This document shows, in pieces, positions 53,394 through 62,783 of a DNA stretch of 64,000 nucleotides (positions within the stretch are counted from its first letter, which is position 1; the number at the start of each line of letters is the position of its first letter). The notes under the pieces are model-generated. The model was not told the origin of the DNA. It worked only from the letters and a program-made list of their open reading frames with translations, and searched no databases. Source of the DNA: Hanamia caeni (GTDB taxonomy: Bacteria; Bacteroidota; Bacteroidia; Chitinophagales; Chitinophagaceae). A program made the translations under genes and the position numbers. The stretch is from assembly GCF_003721595.1 (NCBI RefSeq), contig NZ_RJJR01000013.1:62001-126000 (forward strand). Reading direction: 5' to 3'.

Positions 53394-54275
53394 TTAGCTC
53401 TGCAATGCAGCGGCGCCACTTACAATTTCTGTAAGTTCTGTGGTAATCGCTGCCTGTCTTGCACGGTTATAGCTAATTTTCAACGATTTCAATAATTCCT
53501 GTGCATTATCAGTCGCCTTATCCATGGCTGTCATTCTCGCTCCATGTTCGCTTGCATTTGCGTCAAGAATGGCTTTGTACAATTGGGTATTCAAAATTTT
53601 TGGCATCAACTCCTCCAGCAGCACTTCCTTGCCAGGTTCAAAAATGAAATCGGCCTTTGCATTTCCTTTTTTAGGAGCTGTTTTTTTAACTGGCAAAAAA
53701 GGTTCTGCAATAAATTTCTGAGTGGCAGCATTTTTAAATTCGCTGTATACGAGGTCCACCGCATCCACTTCTCCTTTTGAAAAAGCATCCAGCGCATACT
53801 TTGAAGCCCGCACCACATTTTCAAAAGATAAATCTGAAAAAATATTCCAATAATCGCCTACCACTTTGTATCTATTTTTGAGAAAATGCTCATAGCCCCT
53901 TTTTCCTATCGGAAGGATCGCCACATTTCCCTTGGCAAACTGGCTGGCATACTTTTCATGGATATCCAACTTGGCCAGTTTGATAAGGTTACTATTATAT
54001 CCACCGCACAAACCGCGGTCGCTGGTGATTACAATGATTAATACTTTTTCAACGGGCCTTTCTTTAGCTAAAGCAAGATTGATATCTCCTTCTGCGTTAC
54101 CTACAATATTGCTGAGCATTTCCTGCAACTTTTGCGCATAAGGCCTCATTTGTACGATGGCGTCCTGCGCGCGTCTCAATTTGGCAGCGCTCACCATTTT
54201 CATGGCTTTTGTGATTTGCTGGGTGCTTTGGACACTTTTTATACGGTTCCGGACTTCTTTTAATGCGCCGCTCAT
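53394..54275 (-). CDS. atpG: ATP synthase F1 gamma subunit
   Basis: A 293-residue gamma subunit, the rotor shaft of F1. The N-terminal helix (LKEVRNRIKSVQSTQQITKAMKMVSAAKLRRAQ) and the C-terminal helix (HGARMTAMDKATDNAQELLKSLKISYNRARQAAITTELTEIVSGAAAL) are strongly conserved; SDRGLCGGYNSN marks the central domain. No other ATP synthase gene is next to it; pdhC lies upstream and scpB downstream. Confidence 0.97.
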   Translation of the reverse strand: MSGALKEVRNRIKSVQSTQQITKAMKMVSAAKLRRAQDAIVQMRPYAQKLQEMLSNIVGNAEGDINLALAKERPVEKVLIIVITSDRGLCGGYNSNLIKLAKLDIHEKYASQFAKGNVAILPIGKRGYEHFLKNRYKVVGDYWNIFSDLSFENVVRASKYALDAFSKGEVDAVDLVYSEFKNAATQKFIAEPFLPVKKTAPKKGNAKADFIFEPGKEVLLEELMPKILNTQLYKAILDANASEHGARMTAMDKATDNAQELLKSLKISYNRARQAAITTELTEIVSGAAALQS

Positions 54276-54360
54276 ATTATTTTGGGTTTATGGGCTGCAA
54301 AGGTAAGTGAATGAAGGTACAAAACCATTGCTATGGCGGTTATAGCATGGTTATTTTTAT

Positions 54361-54391
54361 TAAAAAAGCAAGAACGTTTTGCTCTTGCTTT
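54361..54391 (-). terminator. Terminator downstream of pdhC
   Basis: AAAGCAAGA (54365-54373) and TCTTGCTTT (54383-54391) form a 9-base-pair stem with a 9-base loop. On the minus strand it is followed by a run of T, which fits termination of the pdhC transcript before atpG. Confidence 0.75.
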
Positions 54392-54412
54392 AGCTATTTC
54401 TTTGCTTTGAAC

Positions 54413-54445
54413 TAGTAAGCCAACAAATAAACAGAATTTTTATTT
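54413..54445 (-). repeat. 33-base intergenic repeat, copy 11
   Basis: Minus strand: AAATAAAAATT, then CTGT, TTATTTGTTG and GCTTACTA. Pairing of AAATAA with TTATTT is kept. It lies 29 bases after the pdhC stop and before the terminator, so it is part of the pdhC 3' untranslated RNA. Confidence 0.65.
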
Positions 54446-54474
54446 TGTTGAAAACCTGCTTTTTCCACCGGCGA

Positions 54475-56190
54475 TTATACCAGCATGGTTACAGGATTTT
54501 CCAAGTATTTTTTAACTGATTGAAGGAATGCTGCACCTACAGCACCATCAATACTCCGGTGATCGCAGCTCATGGTTACTTTCATCACGTTTGTAACTGC
54601 AAAGCCATCTCCCTTCTTCACTACCTTTTCTTTGATAGCGCCGATAGCCAAGATAGCACTGTCGGGAGGATTTATAATGGCGGTAAATTCATCAATATCC
54701 ATCATGCCGAGGTTAGAAACGGTAAAAGTATTTCCGCTGAATTCCTCAGGCTGAATTTTTTTATTTCTTACTTTTTCATAAAGCTGACTGGCATCTGCGG
54801 CAATCTGCGACAAGGATTTTTGGTCGGCAAAGCGAATCACAGGAACAATTAATCCATCGGGCACTGCTACGGCCGAGCCAATGTGAATATGATGATTTCT
54901 GCGAATAAAATCGCCTTTCCAGCTACTGTTTACCGCCGGATGCTGGCGCAATGCCATCGCGCAGGCTTTAATCACCAGGTCGTTGAAAGAAACTTTTACC
55001 GGGCTCAGCTCGTTGATGGCTTTGCGTGAAGTGATGGCATTGTCCATATTTATTTCCATCGTTAAATAGAAATGAGGCGCCTGGAATTTGCTCTCTCCCA
55101 AACGACGGGCAATGGTTTTGCGCATGGGACTGTTTGGAATGTCTTCATAACCTTCCTGTCCGATTTGAGTGAACGGCTGAAGCGGTTGCGCCTCTGCAGC
55201 AGCTTTTTTACCTTCAGTCTTTGCGGCCGGTGCAGGAACATAGGAATCAACATCTCTCTTAATAATTCTTCCGCCGTCGCCGCTTCCCTGCAATTGTGAT
55301 AAATCAATTCCTTTTTCTTCTGCCACTTTTTTAGCAAGGGGGGAAGCTTTTATCCTGCCGCCTTCAGCAGAAGACGATTGAGCTGCCTCCTCAACCGGCG
55401 CAGCGGTTTTTTGTGTACCGGTGGATTTTGCTTCAGTTTTTTCGGAGGAAGAAGCTGGTTTTTCTTCAGATTCGGCGGGCGCTTGCGGCGCATTTTTTTG
55501 TGCTTCCACATACGCGCTTACATCGGTTCCTTCTTTTCCGACGATGGCAATAATATCATTCACTTTTGCTGAGTCGCCAGCTTCCACACCGATGTATAAA
55601 AGCGTTCCTTCTTCATAACCTACCACGTCCATAGTGGCTTTGTCAGTTTCTACTTCGGCCAGCGAATCATCCGATTTCACTTTATCTCCTACTTTTTTAT
55701 TCCACTGGATAATTTTTCCTTCGGTCATGGTATCGCTCATCAGCGGCATCCGGATTACCTTTGCTCCTTTGGGCAACTCCACATTCTGGCCAACATTTGC
55801 CGGTTTATTATCAGATTGTTTTTCTTGTTTTTCAGCTATGGCTTTTTCTTCGTTCGCATTTTTCTTGGGCAATATTTCTTCATCCTTTGCTTTATCGCCG
55901 GAGGCAGCGCCATTCTGTTTTTCTTCATCCAAAATGGATTTATAATCTTCTCCTTTTTTACCTACAATAGCCAAAATGCCTTCTACAGGAACAGATTTCC
56001 CTTTTTCAACCCCGATATATAAAAGAGTTCCTTCATTATAACTTTCAAGCTCCATAGTGGCTTTATCTGTTTCTACATCAGCCAAAAGGTCTCCCGGTTT
56101 TATTTGATCACCTACTTTTTTGTGCCATTCTACTATTACGCCCTCCGTCATGGTATCGCTCATTCGTGGCATTCTTATCGCTTCAGCCAT
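54475..56190 (-). CDS. pdhC: Pyruvate dehydrogenase E2, dihydrolipoamide acetyltransferase
   Basis: A 571-residue E2 with two lipoyl domains (lysines in VETDKATMELESY near residue 43 and VETDKATMDVVGY near residue 190), Ala/Pro/Glu-rich linkers, an E1/E3-binding domain (RIKASPLAKKVAEEKGIDLSQLQGSGDGGRIIKRDV) and a C-terminal catalytic domain ending with the HRSIDG active-site motif. It forms the core of the pyruvate dehydrogenase complex. The start MAEAIRMPRMSDTMTEG is typical. E1 and E3 genes are not adjacent. Confidence 0.95.
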   Translation of the reverse strand: MAEAIRMPRMSDTMTEGVIVEWHKKVGDQIKPGDLLADVETDKATMELESYNEGTLLYIGVEKGKSVPVEGILAIVGKKGEDYKSILDEEKQNGAASGDKAKDEEILPKKNANEEKAIAEKQEKQSDNKPANVGQNVELPKGAKVIRMPLMSDTMTEGKIIQWNKKVGDKVKSDDSLAEVETDKATMDVVGYEEGTLLYIGVEAGDSAKVNDIIAIVGKEGTDVSAYVEAQKNAPQAPAESEEKPASSSEKTEAKSTGTQKTAAPVEEAAQSSSAEGGRIKASPLAKKVAEEKGIDLSQLQGSGDGGRIIKRDVDSYVPAPAAKTEGKKAAAEAQPLQPFTQIGQEGYEDIPNSPMRKTIARRLGESKFQAPHFYLTMEINMDNAITSRKAINELSPVKVSFNDLVIKACAMALRQHPAVNSSWKGDFIRRNHHIHIGSAVAVPDGLIVPVIRFADQKSLSQIAADASQLYEKVRNKKIQPEEFSGNTFTVSNLGMMDIDEFTAIINPPDSAILAIGAIKEKVVKKGDGFAVTNVMKVTMSCDHRSIDGAVGAAFLQSVKKYLENPVTMLV

Positions 56191-56376
56191 AGTCTGTTAA
56201 AATTTTTGTTTGAATAAGAGCCGTGAAATTAATGCAAAATCACGAAATGAATCAGAAGACATTTTTTTTACAAGTGAATTTTGGAGAGAAATTAATGCGC
56301 GTCATTTGCTGAACCATAGACATGAAAACTACCTTTTAGAAATTGATGCGAATAATAGCAAATAGCTTTTTTGGGA

Positions 56377-56409
56377 AAATAAAAATCTGTGTTATTTATC
56401 CTTTTACTA
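56377..56409 (+). repeat. 33-base intergenic repeat, copy 12
   Basis: AAATAAAAATC, then TGTG, TTATTTATCC and TTTTACTA. Its last three bases are the complement of the M3 peptidase stop codon. AAATAA and TTATTT pair. The rest of the 216-base gap between pdhC and the peptidase is AT-rich with no other feature seen. Confidence 0.72.
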
Positions 56410-58125
56410 ATGCTGCACTTTTTCCAATTCCACGTTTACAAATTCCATAAGGCTTTTTATATTTTCAGAGGAAAAGTCAAATTTTAAGCCGGCAGCCTTG
56501 TATAATTCGGGCAATGTTTTTGTGCCGCCAAGGCTTAAGGCGTTTACATAATTGTCCAGCGCTTTTTCCGGATTTTCCTTAAACTGTTTCCAAAGGCCAA
56601 TGGCGCCTAATTGTGCAATTCCATATTCGATATAATAAAAAGGAACTTCATATAGGTGCAATTGCTTTTGCCAGCCGTTTTCAAGATATTTTTCCAAACC
56701 GGTATAATCAATTACGTCACCGGCAAATTCATTAAATATTTCCATCCATTTTTTGGAACGTTCTTCCAGTGTGTGTTCCGGGTTTTCATAAATCCAATGT
56801 TGAAATTTGTCTATCACGGCAATCCACGGGAAAAGAATGATTACGCGCTCAAGCTGGTGTTCTTTTGCTCTTCGCAATTCGTCCGGGTCATCAAAATACA
56901 CATCCCAGTAATCCATTGAAAAAAGCTCCATTGCCATGCTGGCCACTTCCGCTATTTCCATGGGGTAATCTTTAAAAGAACTTAATTCCAGGTTGTGGGT
57001 TAAAAAAGATTGAATAGCATGGCCACCTTCATGCACGATTGTAGTTACGTCGTGCATTGACTTTGCGGCATTCATAAAGATGAAAGGAGCGCCGGTTTCG
57101 GCGAGCGGCATATTATATCCACCGGGTGCCTTGCCTTTCCGGCTTTCAAGATCCAGGTGTTTCATTTCATTCATCTTGCGAAGACAATCTCCAAAAAAGG
57201 GCCGAAGCTTAGTAAAAACTTCGATCGTTTTATCGAGCAACTCGGTTACCGTTGTAAAAGGAGTTAAAGGCTGGGTGCCTTCAGCTTCTGCTTCCATGTC
57301 CCACGGACGAAGGCGATCTACTTTTAATTTTTCTTTTTTATAAGCATGAATCTTATTTACAAGCGGCAACACGTGGAGCTTTACCGATTCATGAAAACGG
57401 AATGTGTCTTCTTTTACATAGTCAAACCGGCCAAGCTGCTTAAACTTGAAATCACGGTAGTTTTTAAATCCGGCATTTAATGCCTGCTGGTTCCTTTTTG
57501 AAATTAATTGGGTAAAAAGGTCGTTGAGCTTGTCTTTATCCTGGTACCTTCTTTCCGCAATCTTTTTAAAAACTTCCTCGCGCAGCGCACGGTTGTGGCT
57601 TTCAAAAAATTTGGCAGCCTGCTGAAGCGTGTAGGTTTTTCCTTCTACTTCCACCGACATTTGCCCGGTAATCATGCCATACTTTTGTTGTAGTACGGCA
57701 ATCTCCGATTCAATGGGAACATTTTCTTCCCTGAACAATTCAATGCTTTTGCGGATTGAGCGCAAATAGGTAAAATATTTATCGTGGTCAAGTTCTTTTG
57801 TGAAGGGCGAATTCAATAATTTCTTGTTGAGCTCAAAAGCATATGGCTGAATTTTAGGCTGTATCTCCAAACAAAAGAAATTAAAAGATTCTTCAAGAGC
57901 TTTATTGGCGGTGTCGCAGGTCATCTGTATCTGGCGCCAGCAAACATCTTCGTTAATAGCTGCTTCCAGCTCGCTCATATCTTTCAACCATTTTTCCAGT
58001 TCCTGTTTTGAATCAATTTCCCGTTGTAAAAGTTCTTTGAAAAAAGGCTCAATTACTTCCCAGGACGAAATGGTCAGATCCTGCGGAAGATAATGCCGTT
58101 CTAATTTTTTTATATCTGCTGTCAT
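56407..58125 (-). CDS. M3 family oligoendopeptidase
   Basis: A 572-residue zinc metallopeptidase of the M3 family (oligoendopeptidase F-like). The active site is TIVHEGGHAIQSFLTHNLE (HExxH), with the downstream EIAEVASMAMELFSMDYWD glutamate ligand and the YYIEYGIAQLGAIGLW segment typical of the group. No signal peptide, so it acts in the cytosol on short peptides. The repeat copies on both flanks are a notable feature of its setting. Confidence 0.92.
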   Translation of the reverse strand: MTADIKKLERHYLPQDLTISSWEVIEPFFKELLQREIDSKQELEKWLKDMSELEAAINEDVCWRQIQMTCDTANKALEESFNFFCLEIQPKIQPYAFELNKKLLNSPFTKELDHDKYFTYLRSIRKSIELFREENVPIESEIAVLQQKYGMITGQMSVEVEGKTYTLQQAAKFFESHNRALREEVFKKIAERRYQDKDKLNDLFTQLISKRNQQALNAGFKNYRDFKFKQLGRFDYVKEDTFRFHESVKLHVLPLVNKIHAYKKEKLKVDRLRPWDMEAEAEGTQPLTPFTTVTELLDKTIEVFTKLRPFFGDCLRKMNEMKHLDLESRKGKAPGGYNMPLAETGAPFIFMNAAKSMHDVTTIVHEGGHAIQSFLTHNLELSSFKDYPMEIAEVASMAMELFSMDYWDVYFDDPDELRRAKEHQLERVIILFPWIAVIDKFQHWIYENPEHTLEERSKKWMEIFNEFAGDVIDYTGLEKYLENGWQKQLHLYEVPFYYIEYGIAQLGAIGLWKQFKENPEKALDNYVNALSLGGTKTLPELYKAAGLKFDFSSENIKSLMEFVNVELEKVQH

Positions 58126-58153
58126 ATTTTTTCACTTTGTGGTCAACCAAAAG

Positions 58154-58185
58154 CAGTAAAGCAATAAATAAGTTTGATTTTATTT
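58154..58185 (-). repeat. 33-base intergenic repeat, copy 13
   Basis: Minus strand, 32 bases: AAATAAAATC, then AAAC, TTATTTATTG and CTTTACTG, with AAATAA/TTATTT pairing. It begins 32 bases after the stop of the DUF5606 gene. Confidence 0.7.
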
Positions 58186-58217
58186 TACCGTTCATTCATC
58201 GCGATGTTGCGGAACAA

Positions 58218-58733
58218 TTACTTTACACCCCTGCTTTCAATTTTGCGCGGATTTGCCTGCTGAGGCTTTACGTTTTTTACGTTTGCATTTTCAGCATGAA
58301 CTGGTTTATGGGGTTTTGCATCGGCGGCAGATTCTTTTTCCTCCTCATCCTTTGCTTTAAAATCAATTTTATTTTTTTCAATAATTCCAAACCATTTTAC
58401 CATTTTTTTCATATCGCTGGCATACACCCTGTCAAAATCCAAATCAGGATACACTTTTTCGAAATAAGCTTTTAAAGTCTTGCCATCTGCATTTGCTTCA
58501 GGCACTTCTTCCTTATTTTCTTTCATTGCTGAAAAAATTTCAGCAAGGTTGGTATTGTCTTTAATGGTGTAGACTTCAATGCTTTCAAGATGAGAAAAAT
58601 TGTGTTGGCGTGTGCTTACAAATTTGGTGCTGTTGTCTTCGAGTGAGCGCAAAACCGCGCCATCAGATTTTGAAGATAACAATTCAAACAAGCCAGGCAT
58701 ACCTGTAACCGAAACCAGTTTTTTATACTCCAT
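58218..58733 (-). CDS. DUF5606 domain protein
   Basis: A 171-residue soluble protein. The N-terminal 130 residues (MEYKKLVSVTGMPGLFELLSSKSDGAVLRSLED onward) form the DUF5606 domain known in Bacteroidota; the tail is charged and Ala/Lys/Pro-rich and probably disordered. Function is not known. The ATG at 58733 is preferred to an upstream start because the domain begins there. Divergent from the receptor-like gene at 58884. Confidence 0.82.
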   Translation of the reverse strand: MEYKKLVSVTGMPGLFELLSSKSDGAVLRSLEDNSTKFVSTRQHNFSHLESIEVYTIKDNTNLAEIFSAMKENKEEVPEANADGKTLKAYFEKVYPDLDFDRVYASDMKKMVKWFGIIEKNKIDFKAKDEEEKESAADAKPHKPVHAENANVKNVKPQQANPRKIESRGVK

Positions 58734-58883
58734 GCTATTCAATTTATTTTTTGGGAGTGCAAGATAATTGAAATGATTTTTAGTTTCAGTTAACAAAAGA
58801 TAAAAGTGACTGGTTGTATAAAATGATGAGTGGTACGCTGGATTCTACAGTTTGCGGCGTCCTATATCTACTTAATTATTTTT

Positions 58884-61775
58884 ATGAACAAATTATTTAC
58901 TACCGTGGTTGTGGCATTCATTATTTCTTCAGCAGTTCAGGCGCAATCTGTATCGGGAAAAATTGAAGATGCCGCTTCAAACAACGCAGTAGCCAATGCG
59001 ACCGTGAAACTATCAGGAATTGATTCAACAAAATTGCCTTTGTTTTCTGTAAGTAATTCGCAGGGCACTTTTGTTTTTAATAACGTGGCCAATGGAAGTT
59101 ATACCCTCTCCATTACTTCTATCGGATATGGTGAAATAAAAAAGCAGGTGAGTGTTATCGGGCAAAATGTAGACCTTGGAAATATTTTTATTTCGAAGAG
59201 CGCTGAAACGCTTTCAACAGTTGTTATTAATAACACACCTCCTGTTAAGCAAAATGGCGATACACTTGAGTATACCGCAAGTCAATATAAGGTGAACCCC
59301 GATGCTACCGGTGAAGACCTGATAAAGAAAATGCCGGGAGTAACTGTTGACAGGCAAACCGGGGCAGTGACTGCACAGGGCGAATCCGTAAAAAAAGTTA
59401 CCGTAGATGGAAGAGATTTTTTTGGAGATGATGCCACTGCCACTCTAAGAAATCTCCCCGCAGATGTGGTGGATAAAATACAAGTGTTCGATAAGCTAAG
59501 CGACCAGGCGCAACTTACAGGCTTTGATGATGGAAATACTACCAAGTCTATAAATATTGTAACCAAAAAAGATATGCGCACCGGCAATTTTGGAAGGATT
59601 TACGCGGGTTACGGAACAGATGACAGATATAGCGGGGGAGGGAATGTTAGTTTTTTTAATAACGCGCGAAGGATATCGCTTGTAGGATTGGTAAACAATG
59701 TAAACCAGCAGAATTTTTCGTCAGACGATTTGCTCGGTGTTACAAGTGGTAACCGCGGCGGCGGCGGAAGGCGCGGTGGCGGTGGTGGCGGTAATTTCAG
59801 GGGTGGTTCTTCAAATTTTACGGTTGGCCCGCAGAGTGGCATTGCCAAAACCAATGCGTTTGGCGTGAATTACAGTGATGCATGGGGAAAAAAGATAGAT
59901 GTATCAGGAAGTTATTTTTTTAATAACAGTAATACCAATAATAACCAAACCATTAGCCGGCAAAATTTTATCACCAGCGATTCATCTCAATATTATGACG
60001 AGAATACCATTTCCAATAACATCAATTATAACAACCGCGTCAACTTCAGGCTAACTTATCGTATTGATTCAAACAATACAATTATTGCTACTTCTAATCT
60101 TAATTTCCAGAAAAACAATTCTACAAACCTTGTCGGCGGCACCAATTATTTTGATGAGGAAAAGCAAAATATCTTAAGTAAAACGGAAAATGATATCAAT
60201 AGTAACAGTACCGGAAGCAGCAACAGTAATATGTTACTTTTCAGGCATGCATTTGCTAAAAGAGGAAGAAGCATTTCTCTGGGGATTTTTCAATCATACA
60301 ATAACAGGGATGGTCAGAATTATTTGAATGCTGACAATAGCTATTATAAGTCAATTGTGAAGCAGGATACAGTAAAGCAATTTTCTAATCAAAATAATTA
60401 CACGAATCAATACAGGTTTAACCTGGTTTATACCGAACCTCTTTCGACTAAAACGCAATTGCAGTTGAATTACGAGCCTTCCTTTCAAAAAAGCAAAGCA
60501 GACCAGGAGACTTTTAACTTCGACAATACGAATGACAAATATTCATTGCGGGATACCAGCTTAAGTAACAAGTTTGACAATACATATAATACACAAAATG
60601 CCGGAATCACTATCCGGCACGGCGACAGGAATAATATGATTGCGGCGGGCGTTTCTTATCAATACAGTGAATTAAAAAGCAGCCAGGAGTTTCCACAGGT
60701 TTCCTTTATCGATAATTCTTACAGCAATTTTTTAGCAAATGCCTTTTCAAGATTTAAGCTTTCTCCGAGGAGTACGCTGAGGGTCATTTATCGTGGATCT
60801 GTGAGCCCTCCATCCGTAAGGCAATTGCAAAATGTAATTAATAACTCTAACCAGTTTTTTTACACAACAGGGAATCCGGATTTGCAACAACAATACACCA
60901 ATAACCTTATCACAAGGTATACTTATACCAACAGCGGCAAGGGTCAGAGCTTTTTTGCAAACCTGTTTTTTCAAAACATTAATAATTATGTAACCAATGC
61001 CACTTATACCACCTCCAAAGATTCCATGTTAACTAATACCGTTACACTTTTTAAAGGTTCTCAACTTTCCAAACCTGTAAACATGAATGGGTACATTAAC
61101 GCCCGGTCATTTTTTACTTTTGGAATGCCGTTGAAATTTATAAAGTCAAATATGAATCTCAACGCGGGATTAAGTTATGCCAGGCAGCCGGGTTTGATAA
61201 ACAATGTTGAGAACATTTCGGACGCTTATAATTACAATTTGGGAGCCGTTATATCAAGCAATATTAATGAGTATATCGATTTTGATTTGTCTTACGCCGC
61301 AAATATCAACACGGTTAAAAATTCTATTCAGCCTGATTTGAATAATAATTATTTTACGCAATCCATCGGCATCAATACCAACTTTCTGACTAAGAAAGGA
61401 TTGTTTTTAAATAATGCCATTTCAAACGAATCGTATAAAGGATTAACTGATGGATTCAATCAAAATTATTGGTTGTGGAATATAGCTATCGGGCAGAAAT
61501 TTTTGAAGAACCAGGACGGTGAATTGAAATTATCAGTATTTGATCTTTTAAATCAAAATAAAAGTATTACAAGGGATGTCACCGAATCTTATGTGCAGGA
61601 CCAGACAAACCGGGTTTTGCGCCAGTATTTTATGCTGACATTTACTTACAAATTAAAGACCTTTGGAAAAGGGAAGCCGCAGGAGAGTAATGATAACAGG
61701 CGTAGAGAATTTCGTGGATTTGGAGGTTTTGGTGGACCGCCACCGCCACCGCCCTCCGGAGGCCCGCAACTTTAG
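58884..61775 (+). CDS. Outer-membrane beta-barrel receptor with carboxypeptidase-like domain
   Basis: A 963-residue outer-membrane protein of the TonB-receptor-like barrel family (OMP_b-brl_3 type). Signal peptide to about residue 21 (SAVQAQS), a carboxypeptidase-regulatory-like sandwich (VSGKIEDAASNNAVANATVKLSG onward), a plug-like part (GEDLIKKMPGVTVDRQTGAVTAQG and VTVDGRDFFGDD), then barrel strands. A low-complexity glycine/arginine stretch sits near residues 288-312 (DNA 59745-59820), and the C-terminus ends in glycine and a run of six prolines. No SusD gene follows; an ECF sigma gene starts 18 bases after its stop. Confidence 0.88.
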   Translation: MNKLFTTVVVAFIISSAVQAQSVSGKIEDAASNNAVANATVKLSGIDSTKLPLFSVSNSQGTFVFNNVANGSYTLSITSIGYGEIKKQVSVIGQNVDLGNIFISKSAETLSTVVINNTPPVKQNGDTLEYTASQYKVNPDATGEDLIKKMPGVTVDRQTGAVTAQGESVKKVTVDGRDFFGDDATATLRNLPADVVDKIQVFDKLSDQAQLTGFDDGNTTKSINIVTKKDMRTGNFGRIYAGYGTDDRYSGGGNVSFFNNARRISLVGLVNNVNQQNFSSDDLLGVTSGNRGGGGRRGGGGGGNFRGGSSNFTVGPQSGIAKTNAFGVNYSDAWGKKIDVSGSYFFNNSNTNNNQTISRQNFITSDSSQYYDENTISNNINYNNRVNFRLTYRIDSNNTIIATSNLNFQKNNSTNLVGGTNYFDEEKQNILSKTENDINSNSTGSSNSNMLLFRHAFAKRGRSISLGIFQSYNNRDGQNYLNADNSYYKSIVKQDTVKQFSNQNNYTNQYRFNLVYTEPLSTKTQLQLNYEPSFQKSKADQETFNFDNTNDKYSLRDTSLSNKFDNTYNTQNAGITIRHGDRNNMIAAGVSYQYSELKSSQEFPQVSFIDNSYSNFLANAFSRFKLSPRSTLRVIYRGSVSPPSVRQLQNVINNSNQFFYTTGNPDLQQQYTNNLITRYTYTNSGKGQSFFANLFFQNINNYVTNATYTTSKDSMLTNTVTLFKGSQLSKPVNMNGYINARSFFTFGMPLKFIKSNMNLNAGLSYARQPGLINNVENISDAYNYNLGAVISSNINEYIDFDLSYAANINTVKNSIQPDLNNNYFTQSIGINTNFLTKKGLFLNNAISNESYKGLTDGFNQNYWLWNIAIGQKFLKNQDGELKLSVFDLLNQNKSITRDVTESYVQDQTNRVLRQYFMLTFTYKLKTFGKGKPQESNDNRRREFRGFGGFGGPPPPPPSGGPQL

Positions 61776-61792
61776 ATAAAAATATTTTTGCT

Positions 61793-62368
61793 TTGAATGA
61801 AAGTGAATTGGTAGCTCTGCTGAAATTAAAAGACAGGCAAGCGTTTAAGGAAATGGTGGAAACCTGGCAGGATATGGTGTATAACACTTCAATCGGGTTT
61901 TTGCAAAATGAGGAAGATGCTGAAGATATTTCGCAGGAAGTATTTATTAAAGTGTATCAATCGATTTATTCCTTCAAGGGCCAATCCAAACTTTCTACCT
62001 GGATTTACAGGATCACTGTTTCAAAATGTTTGGATCATTTAAGGAAGAAAAAAAGAAAAAAAAGATTTGCTTTTATCCAGGGACTTTATAGTAACGACAA
62101 TAACCTGGCAATAGAGCCTCCGGATTTTGTTCATCCGGGTATTAAAACGGAAAATAAGGAAATATCGATAGCGCTTTTCAAGGCTATAGATAAATTGCCG
62201 CCGAATCAGAAAACGGCATTTGTGTTGAATAAGATTGAAGAATTGAGCTATCACGAAATAAGCGAGGTGATGGATTCGAGTGAATCGGCTGTTGACTCTC
62301 TGTTACAAAGAGCAAAAAAAAATTTACAGGTTCTTTTAAAAGATGCTTTTATAGGGTCAGATGAGTAG
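61793..62368 (+). CDS. ECF-type RNA polymerase sigma factor
   Basis: A 191-residue sigma-70 family factor with only regions 2 and 4. Region 2 is NTSIGFLQNEEDAEDISQEVFIKVYQSIYSF plus STWIYRITVSKCLDHLRKKKRKKR; region 4 is LPPNQKTAFVLNKIEELSYHEISEVMDSSESAVDSLLQRAKKNL. The start is TTG at 61793; no in-frame ATG lies between it and region 2. It follows the barrel gene by 18 bases and heads a group with a small membrane protein and two envelope proteins, which suggests an envelope-stress circuit. Confidence 0.93.
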   Translation: MNESELVALLKLKDRQAFKEMVETWQDMVYNTSIGFLQNEEDAEDISQEVFIKVYQSIYSFKGQSKLSTWIYRITVSKCLDHLRKKKRKKRFAFIQGLYSNDNNLAIEPPDFVHPGIKTENKEISIALFKAIDKLPPNQKTAFVLNKIEELSYHEISEVMDSSESAVDSLLQRAKKNLQVLLKDAFIGSDE

Positions 62369-62453
62369 CAAAATTTCATAAAAAAGTGCAGAAGGTTTTT
62401 TTTCTAAAGAGCGTCTAAAAAACAGAATCATTTACAAACATTATTTCAAACAA

Positions 62454-62783
62454 ATGGATCAGCATTTAAATAAGAAAATAGATGAGGCATTGCAGAGTCT
62501 TGAAGGCATTGCAAAAGCAACTCCACGTACTTTTTTCTTTACCCGCCTTGAAGCGCGTATGCAGCGTGAAAAAAGCAAATGGGAAATCATTTCTTCTTTT
62601 GTTTTAAGGCCGGCAATACTTTTTGCAGGTATTTGTTTTATTCTCGTTATCAATGTGGCGGTAATTCTGACATCTTCTTCGTTAAACAATCCGGCTTTGC
62701 AACAGAACAATGAAATATCGGCTGCGGATGAATATAATTCAGTGTCTGCGCCTTTGTATGAATATGTAAATGCTACACCGTAA
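62454..62783 (+). CDS. Small single-pass membrane protein, putative anti-sigma factor
   Basis: A 109-residue protein with one membrane segment (about residues 52-72, PAILFAGICFILVINVAVIL). The N-terminal 50 residues are cytosolic, charged and helical (DQHLNKKIDEALQSLEGI, FFFTRLEARMQREKSKWE); the C-terminus is a short periplasmic tail. This order and its place behind the sigma gene suggest an anti-sigma factor, but no zinc-finger anti-sigma motif (HxxxCxxC) is present. Its stop overlaps the next start (TAATG), so translation is probably coupled. Confidence 0.75.
   Translation: MDQHLNKKIDEALQSLEGIAKATPRTFFFTRLEARMQREKSKWEIISSFVLRPAILFAGICFILVINVAVILTSSSLNNPALQQNNEISAADEYNSVSAPLYEYVNATP

Noticed and set aside
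58137..58475. 112-codon open frame on the plus strand
   Set aside because: Mostly antisense to the DUF5606 gene; its hydrophobic look comes from the reverse of a Lys/Glu-rich tail.
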